DNA of 12,549 nt, from the NCBI GenBank assembly GCA_947305585.1, contig CAMZDY010000029.1:1-12549 (forward strand), in the 5' to 3' direction. Shown in pieces: positions 1-6,980 of the stretch. Each line of letters starts with the position of its first letter. Position 1 is the stretch's first letter. Origin of the DNA: an uncultured Verrucomicrobiota bacterium (GTDB lineage Bacteria; Verrucomicrobiota; Kiritimatiellia; RFP12; UBA1067). Made by a program: the position numbers and the translations under genes. Under the pieces are notes generated by a model. It saw only the letters and a list, made by a program, of their open reading frames with translations. It was not told the origin of the DNA and made no database searches.

Positions 1-1578
1 AAATACGTGGGCGTGTGGCTGCCCGACGGCGGCTTCGTGCAGGTGGGCGGACGCGAAAAGACGGTGAGCAACCTGGCCCGCACCGCCGTAACCGGTCTCA
101 CTCACGGCTGGCACGTGAGCGGCGACGACGGAGGTATCTTCATCACCACCGGCAACGGCACCATCATTTCGCATCCGGTTAGTGGACGCGAGGGCAGCCA
201 GTGGCAGGATCCGGGTCCCGACCACTACTGCGAAAAGCGCATGATCGAAGGCTTCCCCGTGTACATCAGCATCCCCAAACGGACGGCGGTGGTGGAGCGC
301 CGGGTGCTGGTGATCACTTCGGCGTTTCTCAACGGCCTCGCGCTGGTGATGGCGGCCATCCTGGTGGGCATCGTGATCGCCCGCTACGTGAAAGGGCAGC
401 TGGCTGCGCAGCGCAGGAGCGAAATGGCCATGGCGGCCGAGATACAGGAAAGCGCCATCCCGCGCACTTTTCCGCCGTTCCCCGGCGAGCACCGGCTCGA
501 TATCTTCGGCGAAATGAAAACCGCCAAGGACGTGGGCGGCGACTTCTACGATTTCTACTTCTCCAGCGCCAGCAAGATTACGTTTCTCGTGGCGGACGTG
601 AGCGGCAAGGGCGTGCCGGCCGCGCTGTTCATGATGCGGGCCAAAGCGTCCATCAAGGGCATCTCCCAGACGGGCAAGCCGCTGGCGGAAGTGGTGTCCG
701 AGGCCAACGACGCGCTCAGCCGCGACAATGGCGCCAACATGTTCGTCACCGCCTGGATCGGCGAACTGGATCTGGAGACCGGTGTCGTCACCTACGTCAA
801 CGCGGGGCACAATCCGCCCATCGCCATCTCCGGCCGGCCGGACGCCGAAGGGCGCCGGACCCGCTACCTGAAGACACGCCCCGATCTGGTGCTGGGCATG
901 ATGCCGGGCATCAAATACCACAGCGAAACTTTTACGCTTGCGCCCGGCGACGCCATCTACCTCTACACCGACGGCATCACCGAACAACCCGACAGCAACA
1001 GCGAACTGTTCGGCGAGGAGCGGCTGGAGAGCGCCATCGCGGGCATGCTGAACAACGGCACTGCGCTGTTCGAAAACGGTCATTCGAGTCTCCTCGGGGC
1101 CACTTTGGCCTGCGTGCGGGCGCATGGACTCGGGGTGGAGCAGGCCGACGACTGCACCCAGCTCATCGTCCGCTACAACGGCGCGCGGCGCACCCGTTCG
1201 TTCCCCAACACCCAGGCGGGGATCGCGGAAGCTTCGGACTGGCTGGATGCGGAAGTGAAGGCCGATCCGGGCACCATGGCCACCTTGCACATCATCCTGG
1301 ACGAAATCGCCTCCAATATCGTCAAGCACTCCGGCGCGTCCGGATTCGAGATGGACGTGGAGTTCCTGGACGATGCGGACAAGGTGAAACTCGTCTTCAG
1401 CGACGATGGAACCCCTTACGATCCGCTCGCCCATGCCGACCCCGATATCACGCTTTCCGCCGAAGAGCGTCCCATCGGAGGCTTAGGGATTATGATGGTG
1501 CGCAAGATGGCCGACTCCGTCGCTTACGAGCGCGTCGGCAACCGGAATTTGCTTTCGGTAGTCAAATCCGTACGGTAA
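1..1578 (+). CDS. Membrane PP2C/SpoIIE phosphatase with C-terminal RsbW-like ATPase domain (5' partial)
   Basis: The frame is open from base 1, so the start lies upstream; the GTG at base 7 is only the first possible start codon inside the window. Numbering from that GTG, residues 1-95 look like the end of an extracytoplasmic sensor domain. Residues 100-126 form a hydrophobic membrane helix. Residues 142-390 are a SpoIIE/RsbU-type PP2C phosphatase with AAEIQESAIP, VGGDFYDF (Asp179), ADVSGKGVPAALFM (Asp197), NAGHNPP, YTDGITE and a final ADDCT. Residues 395-523 are a GHKL ATPase domain of the RsbW type, with N-box LDEIASNIVKH (Glu433, Asn437), a DDG motif near 466-468 and GGLGIMMV near 491. Such proteins normally dephosphorylate an anti-sigma-antagonist in partner-switching control, and the ATPase half may act as anti-sigma kinase. 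The family assignment is firm; the signal, partner and sigma factor are not visible here. A terminator separates it from the next gene, so it is not in the nrd operon. Confidence 0.95.
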   Translation, partial: KYVGVWLPDGGFVQVGGREKTVSNLARTAVTGLTHGWHVSGDDGGIFITTGNGTIISHPVSGREGSQWQDPGPDHYCEKRMIEGFPVYISIPKRTAVVERRVLVITSAFLNGLALVMAAILVGIVIARYVKGQLAAQRRSEMAMAAEIQESAIPRTFPPFPGEHRLDIFGEMKTAKDVGGDFYDFYFSSASKITFLVADVSGKGVPAALFMMRAKASIKGISQTGKPLAEVVSEANDALSRDNGANMFVTAWIGELDLETGVVTYVNAGHNPPIAISGRPDAEGRRTRYLKTRPDLVLGMMPGIKYHSETFTLAPGDAIYLYTDGITEQPDSNSELFGEERLESAIAGMLNNGTALFENGHSSLLGATLACVRAHGLGVEQADDCTQLIVRYNGARRTRSFPNTQAGIAEASDWLDAEVKADPGTMATLHIILDEIASNIVKHSGASGFEMDVEFLDDADKVKLVFSDDGTPYDPLAHADPDITLSAEERPIGGLGIMMVRKMADSVAYERVGNRNLLSVVKSVR

Positions 1579-1593
1579 CGACCCAAACCACAA

Positions 1594-1647
1594 TATCTTG
1601 TGGAGCGACAGCCGTCGCTACCACAAGATAAAGATTTTTCATTTTCC
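1594..1647 (+). terminator. Hairpin terminator after the phosphatase gene
   Basis: An inverted repeat of 16-17 bases pairs 1594-1609 (TATCTTGTGGAGCGAC) with 1614-1630, with a single bulged A at 1620 and a 4-base loop AGCC. T-rich sequence follows (about 1634-1647). It begins 15 bases after the stop codon. The structure fits a rho-independent terminator. The long, nearly perfect arm could also mark a dispersed palindromic element. Confidence 0.8.
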
Positions 1648-1650
1648 CTA

Positions 1651-1680
1651 TTGACTTTTATCCCCTAGATGTTGTATAAT
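1651..1680 (+). promoter_or_regulatory. Sigma70-type promoter for the nrdD operon
   Basis: TTGACT (1651-1656) and a perfect TATAAT (1675-1680) are separated by 18 bases. Transcription would start near 1687, giving a leader of about 38 bases before the nrdD start. An imperfect inverted repeat with outer arms GTTG and CAAC (1671-1690) spans the -10 element and could be an operator, but I do not see a clear NrdR-box match. The bases after the -10 (ATACGT) resemble those after the -10 of the promoter at 6942-6970. Confidence 0.85.
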
Positions 1681-1724
1681 ATACGTCAACCATTTAGGAA
1701 TCCTACAACCTCAAGGAGAAGACC

Positions 1725-3977
1725 ATGTCAGAAACCGCAACCAAGGCGATGAAGATCATCAAGCGTTCGGGCGAGGAAAAGCCGTTCGACGTGACGAAGA
1801 TCGAGAACGCCATCCGCAAGGCCTCGCAGGCCGTCGACTACAAGAACGCGCTTTCGGAAGGACGCATCAAGCTCATCGCCGACGAAGTAGCCGGAGTGTG
1901 CGCCGCCCGCGACCGCGCGATGACGGTGGAAGAGATCCAGGACGTGGTGGAAACGAAGATCATGGAGATGGGCGCGCACGAGATCGCGAAGAAGTACATC
2001 ACCTACCGCTACAAGCAGAGTCTCCTCCGCCAGGCCAACACCACCGACAAGCAGATCCTGTCCCTGATCGAGTGCAACAACGAAGACGTGAAGCAGGAGA
2101 ACTCGAACAAGAACCCCACCATCAATTCGGTGCAGCGCGACTACATGGCGGGCGAGGTGTCGAAGGACGTGGCCTCGCGTCTCCTCCTCCCGGCGGACGT
2201 GGTGGCCGCGCACAAGGACGGCATCATCCATTTCCACGACATGGACTACTACGCGCAGCACATGCACAACTGCGACCTCGTGAACCTGGAGGACATGCTG
2301 CAGAACGGCACCGTAATCTCCGGCACGATGATCGAAAAGCCCAAGAGCTTCTCCACCGCCTGCAACATCGCCACGCAAATCATCGCGCAGGTGGCGTCCA
2401 ACCAGTATGGCGGCCAGTCCATCTCGCTCACGCACCTCGCGCCGTTTGTGGACATTTCGCGCAAGGCCATCGCCAAGGAGCTCAAGGAGGAGAACGAGCT
2501 CGCGGGCGTCACGATGGACCGGGCTGCCTTCGACAAGATCGTCGAAAAGCGCGTGCGCAAGGAAGTGCAGAAGGGCGTGCAGACCATCCAGTACCAGGTG
2601 GTGACGCTCATGACCACCAACGGCCAGGCGCCGTTCGTGACCGTGTTCATGTATCTGGGCGAGGCCCGGAGCGAACAGGAGCGCGCCGACCTGGCGCTCG
2701 TCATCGAGGAGGTGCTCAACGAGCGCATCCGGGGCGTCAAGAACGAGCAGGGCGTGTACATCACCCCGGCCTTCCCCAAGCTCATCTACGTGCTCGAAGA
2801 GATGAACGTGCGCGAGGGCACCCCTTACTGGTACCTCACCGAGCTCGCCGCCAAGTGCACCGCCAAGCGCATGGTGCCCGACTACATCAGCGAGAAGAAG
2901 ATGAAGGAGTACAAGCTCTCCAAGGGCGAGACGGTGGGCAACGGCGACACCTACACCTGCATGGGCTGCCGCTCGTTCCTCACCCCCGACCGCTCCGGCA
3001 ACGGCTACGGCAACATTTCGAACGCCGGCAACTACGAGCCCGGCAAGCCCAAGTACTACGGGCGCTTCAACCAGGGCGTGGTGACCATCAACCTCGTGGA
3101 CGTGGCGCTTTCGGCGCATGGCGACATGGCCAAGTTCTGGGAGATCTTCGGCGAGCGCTGCGAGCTCTGCCACAAGGCGCTCCGCTGCCGCCACGACCGG
3201 CTCAAAGGGACGACGAGCGACGCGGCGCCGATCCTCTGGCAGTACGGGGCATTGGCGCGCCTCAAGAAGGGCGAGAAGATCGACAAGCTCCTCTACGGCG
3301 GCTACTCCACGATCTCGCTCGGCTATGCGGGACTCTGGGAGTGCGTCTTCGCCATGACCGGCAAGAAGCTGACCGAGCCCGAAGGCGAGGCGTTCGGCCT
3401 GGAGGTCATGAAGAAGCTCAACGAATACACCGCCAAGTGGAAAGCGGCCGAGGACATCGACTATTCGCTCTACGGCACTCCGCTCGAGTCCACCACCTAC
3501 AAGTTCGCCAAGTGCCTGCAGGCCCGGTTCGGCGTGGTGAAGGGCGTCACGGACAAGAACTACATCACCAACTCCTACCACATCCACGTCACCGAGCCCA
3601 TCGACGCGTTCAAGAAGCTGGAGATCGAAAGCCGCTTCCAGAAGCTCTCGCCCGGCGGCGCCATCAGCTACGTGGAAGTGCCGAACATGCAGAACAATCT
3701 GCCGGCGGTGCTGGCGCTCATGCAGTTCATCTACGACAACATCATGTACGCCGAGCTCAACACCAAGAGCGACTACTGCCAGGAGTGCGGCTTCGACGGC
3801 GAGATCGAAATCGTCAAGGACGAATCCGGCAAGCTCATCTGGCGCTGCCCCAAGTGCGGCAACACCGACGAATCCAAGCTCAACGTGGCGCGGCGCACCT
3901 GCGGCTACATCGGCAGCCAGTTCTGGAACCAGGGCCGGACGCAGGAAATCAAAGAGCGCGTGTTGCACGTGTCGTGA
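1725..3977 (+). CDS. nrdD: Anaerobic ribonucleoside-triphosphate reductase (class III), NrdD
   Basis: This 750-residue cytoplasmic glycyl-radical enzyme reduces ribonucleoside triphosphates to deoxyribonucleoside triphosphates without oxygen. Residues about 9-100 are an ATP-cone allosteric domain (KIIKRSGEEKPFDVTKIENA). The reductase barrel carries HFHDMDYYAQHMHNC (Cys183) and TCMGCRSFLTP, whose Cys415 is the likely thiyl-radical position by analogy with the phage T4 enzyme. Two CxxC pairs (685/688 and 708/711) form the C-terminal zinc site. RRTCGYIG contains the radical glycine, Gly727. The length is in the family's normal range with the ATP cone included. The ATG at 1725 is set by AAGGAG at 1713-1718, 6 bases upstream. 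nrdG begins inside the last codons. The gene is complete and has the key residues. Confidence 0.98.
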   Translation: MSETATKAMKIIKRSGEEKPFDVTKIENAIRKASQAVDYKNALSEGRIKLIADEVAGVCAARDRAMTVEEIQDVVETKIMEMGAHEIAKKYITYRYKQSLLRQANTTDKQILSLIECNNEDVKQENSNKNPTINSVQRDYMAGEVSKDVASRLLLPADVVAAHKDGIIHFHDMDYYAQHMHNCDLVNLEDMLQNGTVISGTMIEKPKSFSTACNIATQIIAQVASNQYGGQSISLTHLAPFVDISRKAIAKELKEENELAGVTMDRAAFDKIVEKRVRKEVQKGVQTIQYQVVTLMTTNGQAPFVTVFMYLGEARSEQERADLALVIEEVLNERIRGVKNEQGVYITPAFPKLIYVLEEMNVREGTPYWYLTELAAKCTAKRMVPDYISEKKMKEYKLSKGETVGNGDTYTCMGCRSFLTPDRSGNGYGNISNAGNYEPGKPKYYGRFNQGVVTINLVDVALSAHGDMAKFWEIFGERCELCHKALRCRHDRLKGTTSDAAPILWQYGALARLKKGEKIDKLLYGGYSTISLGYAGLWECVFAMTGKKLTEPEGEAFGLEVMKKLNEYTAKWKAAEDIDYSLYGTPLESTTYKFAKCLQARFGVVKGVTDKNYITNSYHIHVTEPIDAFKKLEIESRFQKLSPGGAISYVEVPNMQNNLPAVLALMQFIYDNIMYAELNTKSDYCQECGFDGEIEIVKDESGKLIWRCPKCGNTDESKLNVARRTCGYIGSQFWNQGRTQEIKERVLHVS

Positions 3978-4468
3978 ACTACGCGTCCATACGGACCTGC
4001 GACATAGCCAACGGAGACGGGGTGCGGGTTTCGCTCTTCGTCTCCGGCTGCACCCACCACTGTCCCGGCTGTTTCAATCTGGAGGCGCAGAGTTTCACCT
4101 ATGGCGCCCCGTTCACGCCGGAGGTGGAGGATGAGATCCTGGACGCCTGCGACAAATCGTTCATCGCGGGGCTCACCATCCTCGGCGGGGAACCGATGGA
4201 GCCCGTCAACCAGCGCGGACTCCTGACGCTCCTCAGGCGTTTCCGGGCGCGCTTCGGCCACTCGAAGACGATCTGGATCTACACCGGCTGCGTGATCGAG
4301 GAATTGCGCGCGCCGTCCGGATCGCGCTGGCGCACGGAAGTGACGGACGAGATCCTTTCCCTGATCGATGTGCTGGTGGACGGTCCCTTCGTGATGGCGC
4401 TGAGGGATCCCTCGCTCCGGTTCCGCGGCTCGTCCAATCAGCGCATCCTCAATCTTCGCGAAAAATGA
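3974..4468 (+). CDS. nrdG: Anaerobic ribonucleotide reductase activating protein, NrdG (radical SAM)
   Basis: This 164-residue protein is the 4Fe-4S radical-SAM activase that uses S-adenosylmethionine to place the glycyl radical on NrdD. The GTG start overlaps the nrdD stop as GTGA. It gives an N-terminus (MNYASIRTCDIANGDG) that lines up with E. coli NrdG, including the same cysteine spacing: CTHHCPGC supplies Cys26, Cys30 and Cys33 for the cluster. GGEP (71-74) is the SAM-contact motif, and LVDGPFV followed by FRGSSNQRI is the conserved C-terminal block. There is no separate strong ribosome binding site, so translation is probably coupled to nrdD. The frame stays open far upstream inside nrdD, but that part is a shadow of nrdD. 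Confidence 0.97.
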   Translation: MNYASIRTCDIANGDGVRVSLFVSGCTHHCPGCFNLEAQSFTYGAPFTPEVEDEILDACDKSFIAGLTILGGEPMEPVNQRGLLTLLRRFRARFGHSKTIWIYTGCVIEELRAPSGSRWRTEVTDEILSLIDVLVDGPFVMALRDPSLRFRGSSNQRILNLREK

Positions 4469-6492
4469 TGCCGGTTTCGGTTTTCGCGGTGCTGGCGGCA
4501 AGCGTCTTTCTGCGTACCCGCACCATCGAGCCGGGCGAGGCGGCCGTTTCCGCGCCGGAGAGCGGTGCCTGGATCGTGCAAAGCCCGGGCAAGATAACCG
4601 GCGAGTGGCGCGAGCAATTGGAGCGCTCGGGCGCCAGGATTCACGGCTATCTCCCCGACAACGCCTATCTGGTGAGGCTGGACGAGACGGCGCTCCGCAC
4701 GATTGAAACTTCGGTGCCACACGGCATCTTGACGCCGTATCTCCCCTCCGACAAGCGCGTGGCCGCCGGGAAAGCGCCCGACCGCGAATTTCTGGTGATC
4801 GTGTTCGACGAGGCCGAGCGGACGGAAGTGGCCGATCGCATCCGGGCGCTCGAGGGGTGCAAGGTGCTGTTCGACACGGGCGAAATAGTCCGCGCGAGAC
4901 TCACCCCGGCGGCGCTGGACGAGGTGGCCGGCTGGCGCGAGGTGGTGTGGATCGATCTTTCCGTCGTGAACGACAGCCGTCCCATGTGCGACCGCGCCCG
5001 GCTTCCGGCAGCGATGGATCTGGAAAGCGTCTGGCCGGCGATGGCGGGCGCTCCGGGACTCACCGGCAAGGGCCAGGTGGTGGCGGTGGCCGATTCGGGA
5101 CTCGATGGCGGCAAGCTCGATACGCTCCACGAGGATATGCGCGGACGCGTTTCCCGCACGTATGCGATCGGCCGGGAAGGGGACTGGAGCGATTTCATCG
5201 GCCACGGCACGCACATTTGCGGCAGCGTGATGGGCAACGGCGCCATGTCGGGCGGCAAAGTGCGCGGACCCGCCTACGAGGCCACGCTGATCGTGCAGTC
5301 GCTGTGCGACGAACACGGGGGGACGGCGCGCCCCACGAGCATCTGGGAACTGCTGTGGCAGGCCTACCGGGAGGAGAATGGGCTCCCCGGCGCGCGGATC
5401 CACTGCAACAGCTGGGGATCGGGTCGCGATGACGATGCGGAAGGGGCGGAGCTCCTTGGCGTGTACGTGGAAGACTGCCGGGAAATCGACCGTTTCACCT
5501 TCGAGCATCCGGACCTGCTCGTCGTCTTCGCCTCCGGCAACGACGCGGTCGACTTGGACGGCGATGGCGTGGTGGACCTTGATTCGCTCAATTCGCAGGC
5601 CACGGCCAAGAACGTCTTGACGGTAGGTGGCGCGGAAAGCGCGCGTCCGGCAGGGGTAACTTATGGCCAGGTGGTGGCGAGCCGCTACCCGGCCGAGCCG
5701 GTTTCCGGTGACGACATTGGGCAACCGTTCGACGGCGAGCATTTGGGGATGGCCGCCTTTTCGGGACGCGGGCCGTGCGACGACGGACGCGTCAAGCCGG
5801 ACGTGATCGCCCCGGCCACGATGATCTGCGCTCCCCGGTCCAGTGCCATGCGCCGTCCCGGAAAGGGTGCCTACCACTACAAGAACGGCACCAGCATGGC
5901 GGCGCCTTTGGTGGCGGGGGCGGCGGCGCTGGTGCGGGAATGGCTGGGGCCGGTGGCGTCCGATCCCGACGCCGCCACCATCAAGGCGATGCTGATCGCC
6001 GGGGCGAAGAGTCTCGCGCCGGGGCAGTACGGAGCGGGAAAGTGGCGCGAAATCCCCGCCGCGCGCCCCAATCCGGTCGAGGGCTGGGGCATGGTGGATG
6101 CGGGACGCAGCGTAGGGTCGGGGATGAAACGGTTCGACGTATACGACGCCAAAACGATCTCCGAGGGCGAAACTGCCGTCTACGAACTCCCGGTGCAGGC
6201 GGGGGAGGAACTGTTTGCGGTTCTCGCCTATGCCGACGCGCCGGCCGAACTGGCGGCCGCGAAGCAGTTGGTGAACGATATCGATTTGAGCGTCGTTTCG
6301 CCCTCGGGAATCAGGTTCTGGCCCAACTCCCTGCCGGGACCGGACCGCATCAACAATGTGGAAGGCATCCGTCTGCAAGCCGCCGAAGCCGGCGTTTACC
6401 GGATCGAGGTGCATGCCGCCCACCTCCCCATGCCGCTTGGCCCTTCCCTTCGCTACTCGCTGGTGATTGGCGTGGGCCAATCTCTCCTGTAG
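4465..6492 (+). CDS. Subtilisin-like S8 serine protease, KP-43-type
   Basis: The product is 675 residues. Residues 1-16 are hydrophobic but lack a positively charged start, so this is a weak signal peptide or anchor. Residues about 35-168 resemble the propeptide of fervidolysin/KP-43-like proteases (IVQSPGKITGEW, GYLPDNAYLVRL). The catalytic domain has Asp210 (VVAVADSGLD), His247 (GHGTHICG), oxyanion Asn359 (FASGND) and Ser477 (NGTSMAAPLVAG), so the triad is complete. Residues about 555-670 match the KP-43 C-terminal beta-barrel (LVNDIDLSVVSPSG, RINNVEGI, GVYRIEV). DLDGDGVVDLDS at 363-374 is a calcium-loop-like insert. The ATG overlaps the nrdG stop (ATGA) with no good ribosome binding site; a second ATG follows at 4468. 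It is probably an exported endopeptidase. Its place in the nrdDG operon is odd, because no functional link is obvious. Confidence 0.95.
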   Translation: MMPVSVFAVLAASVFLRTRTIEPGEAAVSAPESGAWIVQSPGKITGEWREQLERSGARIHGYLPDNAYLVRLDETALRTIETSVPHGILTPYLPSDKRVAAGKAPDREFLVIVFDEAERTEVADRIRALEGCKVLFDTGEIVRARLTPAALDEVAGWREVVWIDLSVVNDSRPMCDRARLPAAMDLESVWPAMAGAPGLTGKGQVVAVADSGLDGGKLDTLHEDMRGRVSRTYAIGREGDWSDFIGHGTHICGSVMGNGAMSGGKVRGPAYEATLIVQSLCDEHGGTARPTSIWELLWQAYREENGLPGARIHCNSWGSGRDDDAEGAELLGVYVEDCREIDRFTFEHPDLLVVFASGNDAVDLDGDGVVDLDSLNSQATAKNVLTVGGAESARPAGVTYGQVVASRYPAEPVSGDDIGQPFDGEHLGMAAFSGRGPCDDGRVKPDVIAPATMICAPRSSAMRRPGKGAYHYKNGTSMAAPLVAGAAALVREWLGPVASDPDAATIKAMLIAGAKSLAPGQYGAGKWREIPAARPNPVEGWGMVDAGRSVGSGMKRFDVYDAKTISEGETAVYELPVQAGEELFAVLAYADAPAELAAAKQLVNDIDLSVVSPSGIRFWPNSLPGPDRINNVEGIRLQAAEAGVYRIEVHAAHLPMPLGPSLRYSLVIGVGQSLL

Positions 6493-6506
6493 CTTGGTCT
6501 CATAGC

Positions 6507-6528
6507 GGGCGGGGCCGAAGCCCCGCCC
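6507..6528. terminator. GC-rich hairpin between convergent genes, probable terminator
   Basis: A perfect 9-bp stem GGGCGGGGC/GCCCCGCCC has a 4-base loop. Read on the minus strand, the loop is UUCG closed by a C-G pair, the especially stable cUUCGg tetraloop. It lies 15 bases after the protease stop and 8 bases after the stop of the minus-strand small gene, so it may serve both. Neither side has a clean T run, so termination is inferred from structure and position. Confidence 0.7.
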
Positions 6529-6535
6529 TTGGGTC

Positions 6536-6613
6536 TCAGCTCTTGAAGAGCGTGGACCAGATCGCGTGCAGGCACGCGTTGATCAACTCCATGATCATCT
6601 TGAACTTTTCCAT
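6536..6613 (-). CDS. Small 25-residue peptide, function unknown
   Basis: The minus strand encodes a 25-residue peptide starting MEKFKMIMELI and ending STLFKS. I know no family for it. It looks like one short amphipathic or hydrophobic helix, with lysines at both ends and Cys and Trp near the middle-to-end. Support comes from an excellent ribosome binding site (AAAGGAG, then 5 bases, then ATG) and a strong UUCG hairpin just after its stop. No obvious promoter was seen on the minus strand. It could be a membrane-active or type I toxin-like peptide, a leader peptide or a small regulatory subunit; nothing here decides between these. Many gene finders would miss it because of its length. Confidence 0.6.
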   Translation of the reverse strand: MEKFKMIMELINACLHAIWSTLFKS

Positions 6614-6941
6614 TTTGTCTCCTTTCTTTGGTGTCTAATAGGTGGCGCTATGGGGGCGCTACGAGGAAGGCAAGCTTGCAGCAGACGGCCGACTCTTGAG
6701 TTCTCGGCCGCGGCGCCTTGCGGCCCCTTCGGGCACTCGCAAGCTCGTGGCTACCCTCCGAAGCAGAGCTTCTTCGGCGCATTCCGAATCGCCTCGTCTG
6801 CCCATAGTCAGTGCTTTTCGTGGTTGGTTGAGCTCGGCGATTAGTTCGCCCGGACATTCCATCCCCTCCGCGCTTTGTAGGTTACTCATTTGACACACAT
6901 TCCTCCCTCCTCCCGCACATGCAATTTTCCGCACTTTTCGC
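6614..6941. other. Intergenic stretch with a cluster of three hairpins and a possible minus-strand small ORF
   Basis: Three consecutive inverted repeats lie within 92 bases. The first has a 7-bp stem CGGCCGA/TCGGCCG (6686-6692 with 6704-6710). The second has CTTGCG/CGCAAG (6717-6722 with 6738-6743), extended inward by GCCC/GGGC after a 3-base bulge. The third has CCGAAG/CTTCGG (6758-6763 with 6772-6777). Such a cluster suggests a structured RNA or a palindromic intergenic repeat. The minus strand also has a 76-codon frame (6889 down to 6659, start MSNLQSAEG) ending 45 bases before the small peptide gene. Its upstream purine-rich tract (GGAGGAGGGAGG) sits about 12 bases from the ATG, which is far for a ribosome binding site. 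Frames are open on both strands here, so the coding evidence is weak and I do not call it as a gene. Confidence 0.45.
6619..6625 (-). promoter_or_regulatory. Ribosome binding site of the small minus-strand gene
   Basis: AAAGGAG on the minus strand lies 5 bases before the ATG whose first base is 6613. It is the main reason to accept such a short gene as real, since it is as good as the nrdD site (AAGGAG, 6 bases). Confidence 0.65.
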
Positions 6942-6970
6942 TTGATATTCACGCCAAAATTTGGTATAAT
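6942..6970 (+). promoter_or_regulatory. Sigma70-type promoter for the giant repeat-protein gene
   Basis: TTGATA (6942-6947) and TATAAT (6965-6970) are spaced 17 bases apart, and TGG just before the -10 gives an extended -10 appearance. The ATG at 6981 begins only 10 bases after the -10 hexamer, so the transcript would have almost no leader. The bases after the -10 (TTACGT) match those at the nrdD promoter (ATACGT) in 5 of 6 positions. Confidence 0.85.
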
Positions 6971-6980
6971 TTACGTAGCG

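Noticed and set aside
201..1631. A 476-codon plus-strand frame overlapping the phosphatase gene
   Set aside because: It is an Arg-rich alternative frame of a gene with clear phosphatase and ATPase motifs.
1671..1690. Possible NrdR-box-like operator over the nrdD -10 element
   Set aside because: Only the outer GTTG/CAAC arms and a few inner bases are symmetric, and a second box at the usual spacing was not found; I note it only as a possible operator.
1728..3968. A 746-codon open frame on the minus strand opposite nrdD
   Set aside because: It mirrors nrdD exactly in extent and arises from strong third-position G/C bias; its His/Val/Leu-rich product has no recognisable domain, while nrdD has all its motifs.
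1898..3973. Upstream in-frame extension of nrdG through the nrdD coding region
   Set aside because: The extension is an Arg/Gly/His-rich shadow of nrdD. The GTG at 3974 gives the conserved NrdG N-terminus and cysteine spacing.
4438..6480. A 680-codon minus-strand frame opposite the S8 protease
   Set aside because: It is a codon-bias shadow of the protease gene, rich in His and Arg, with no family features.
6642..6893. Plus-strand small frames through the hairpin-rich intergenic patch
   Set aside because: They have no ribosome binding site, run through the inverted repeats and overlap a better-supported minus-strand arrangement.
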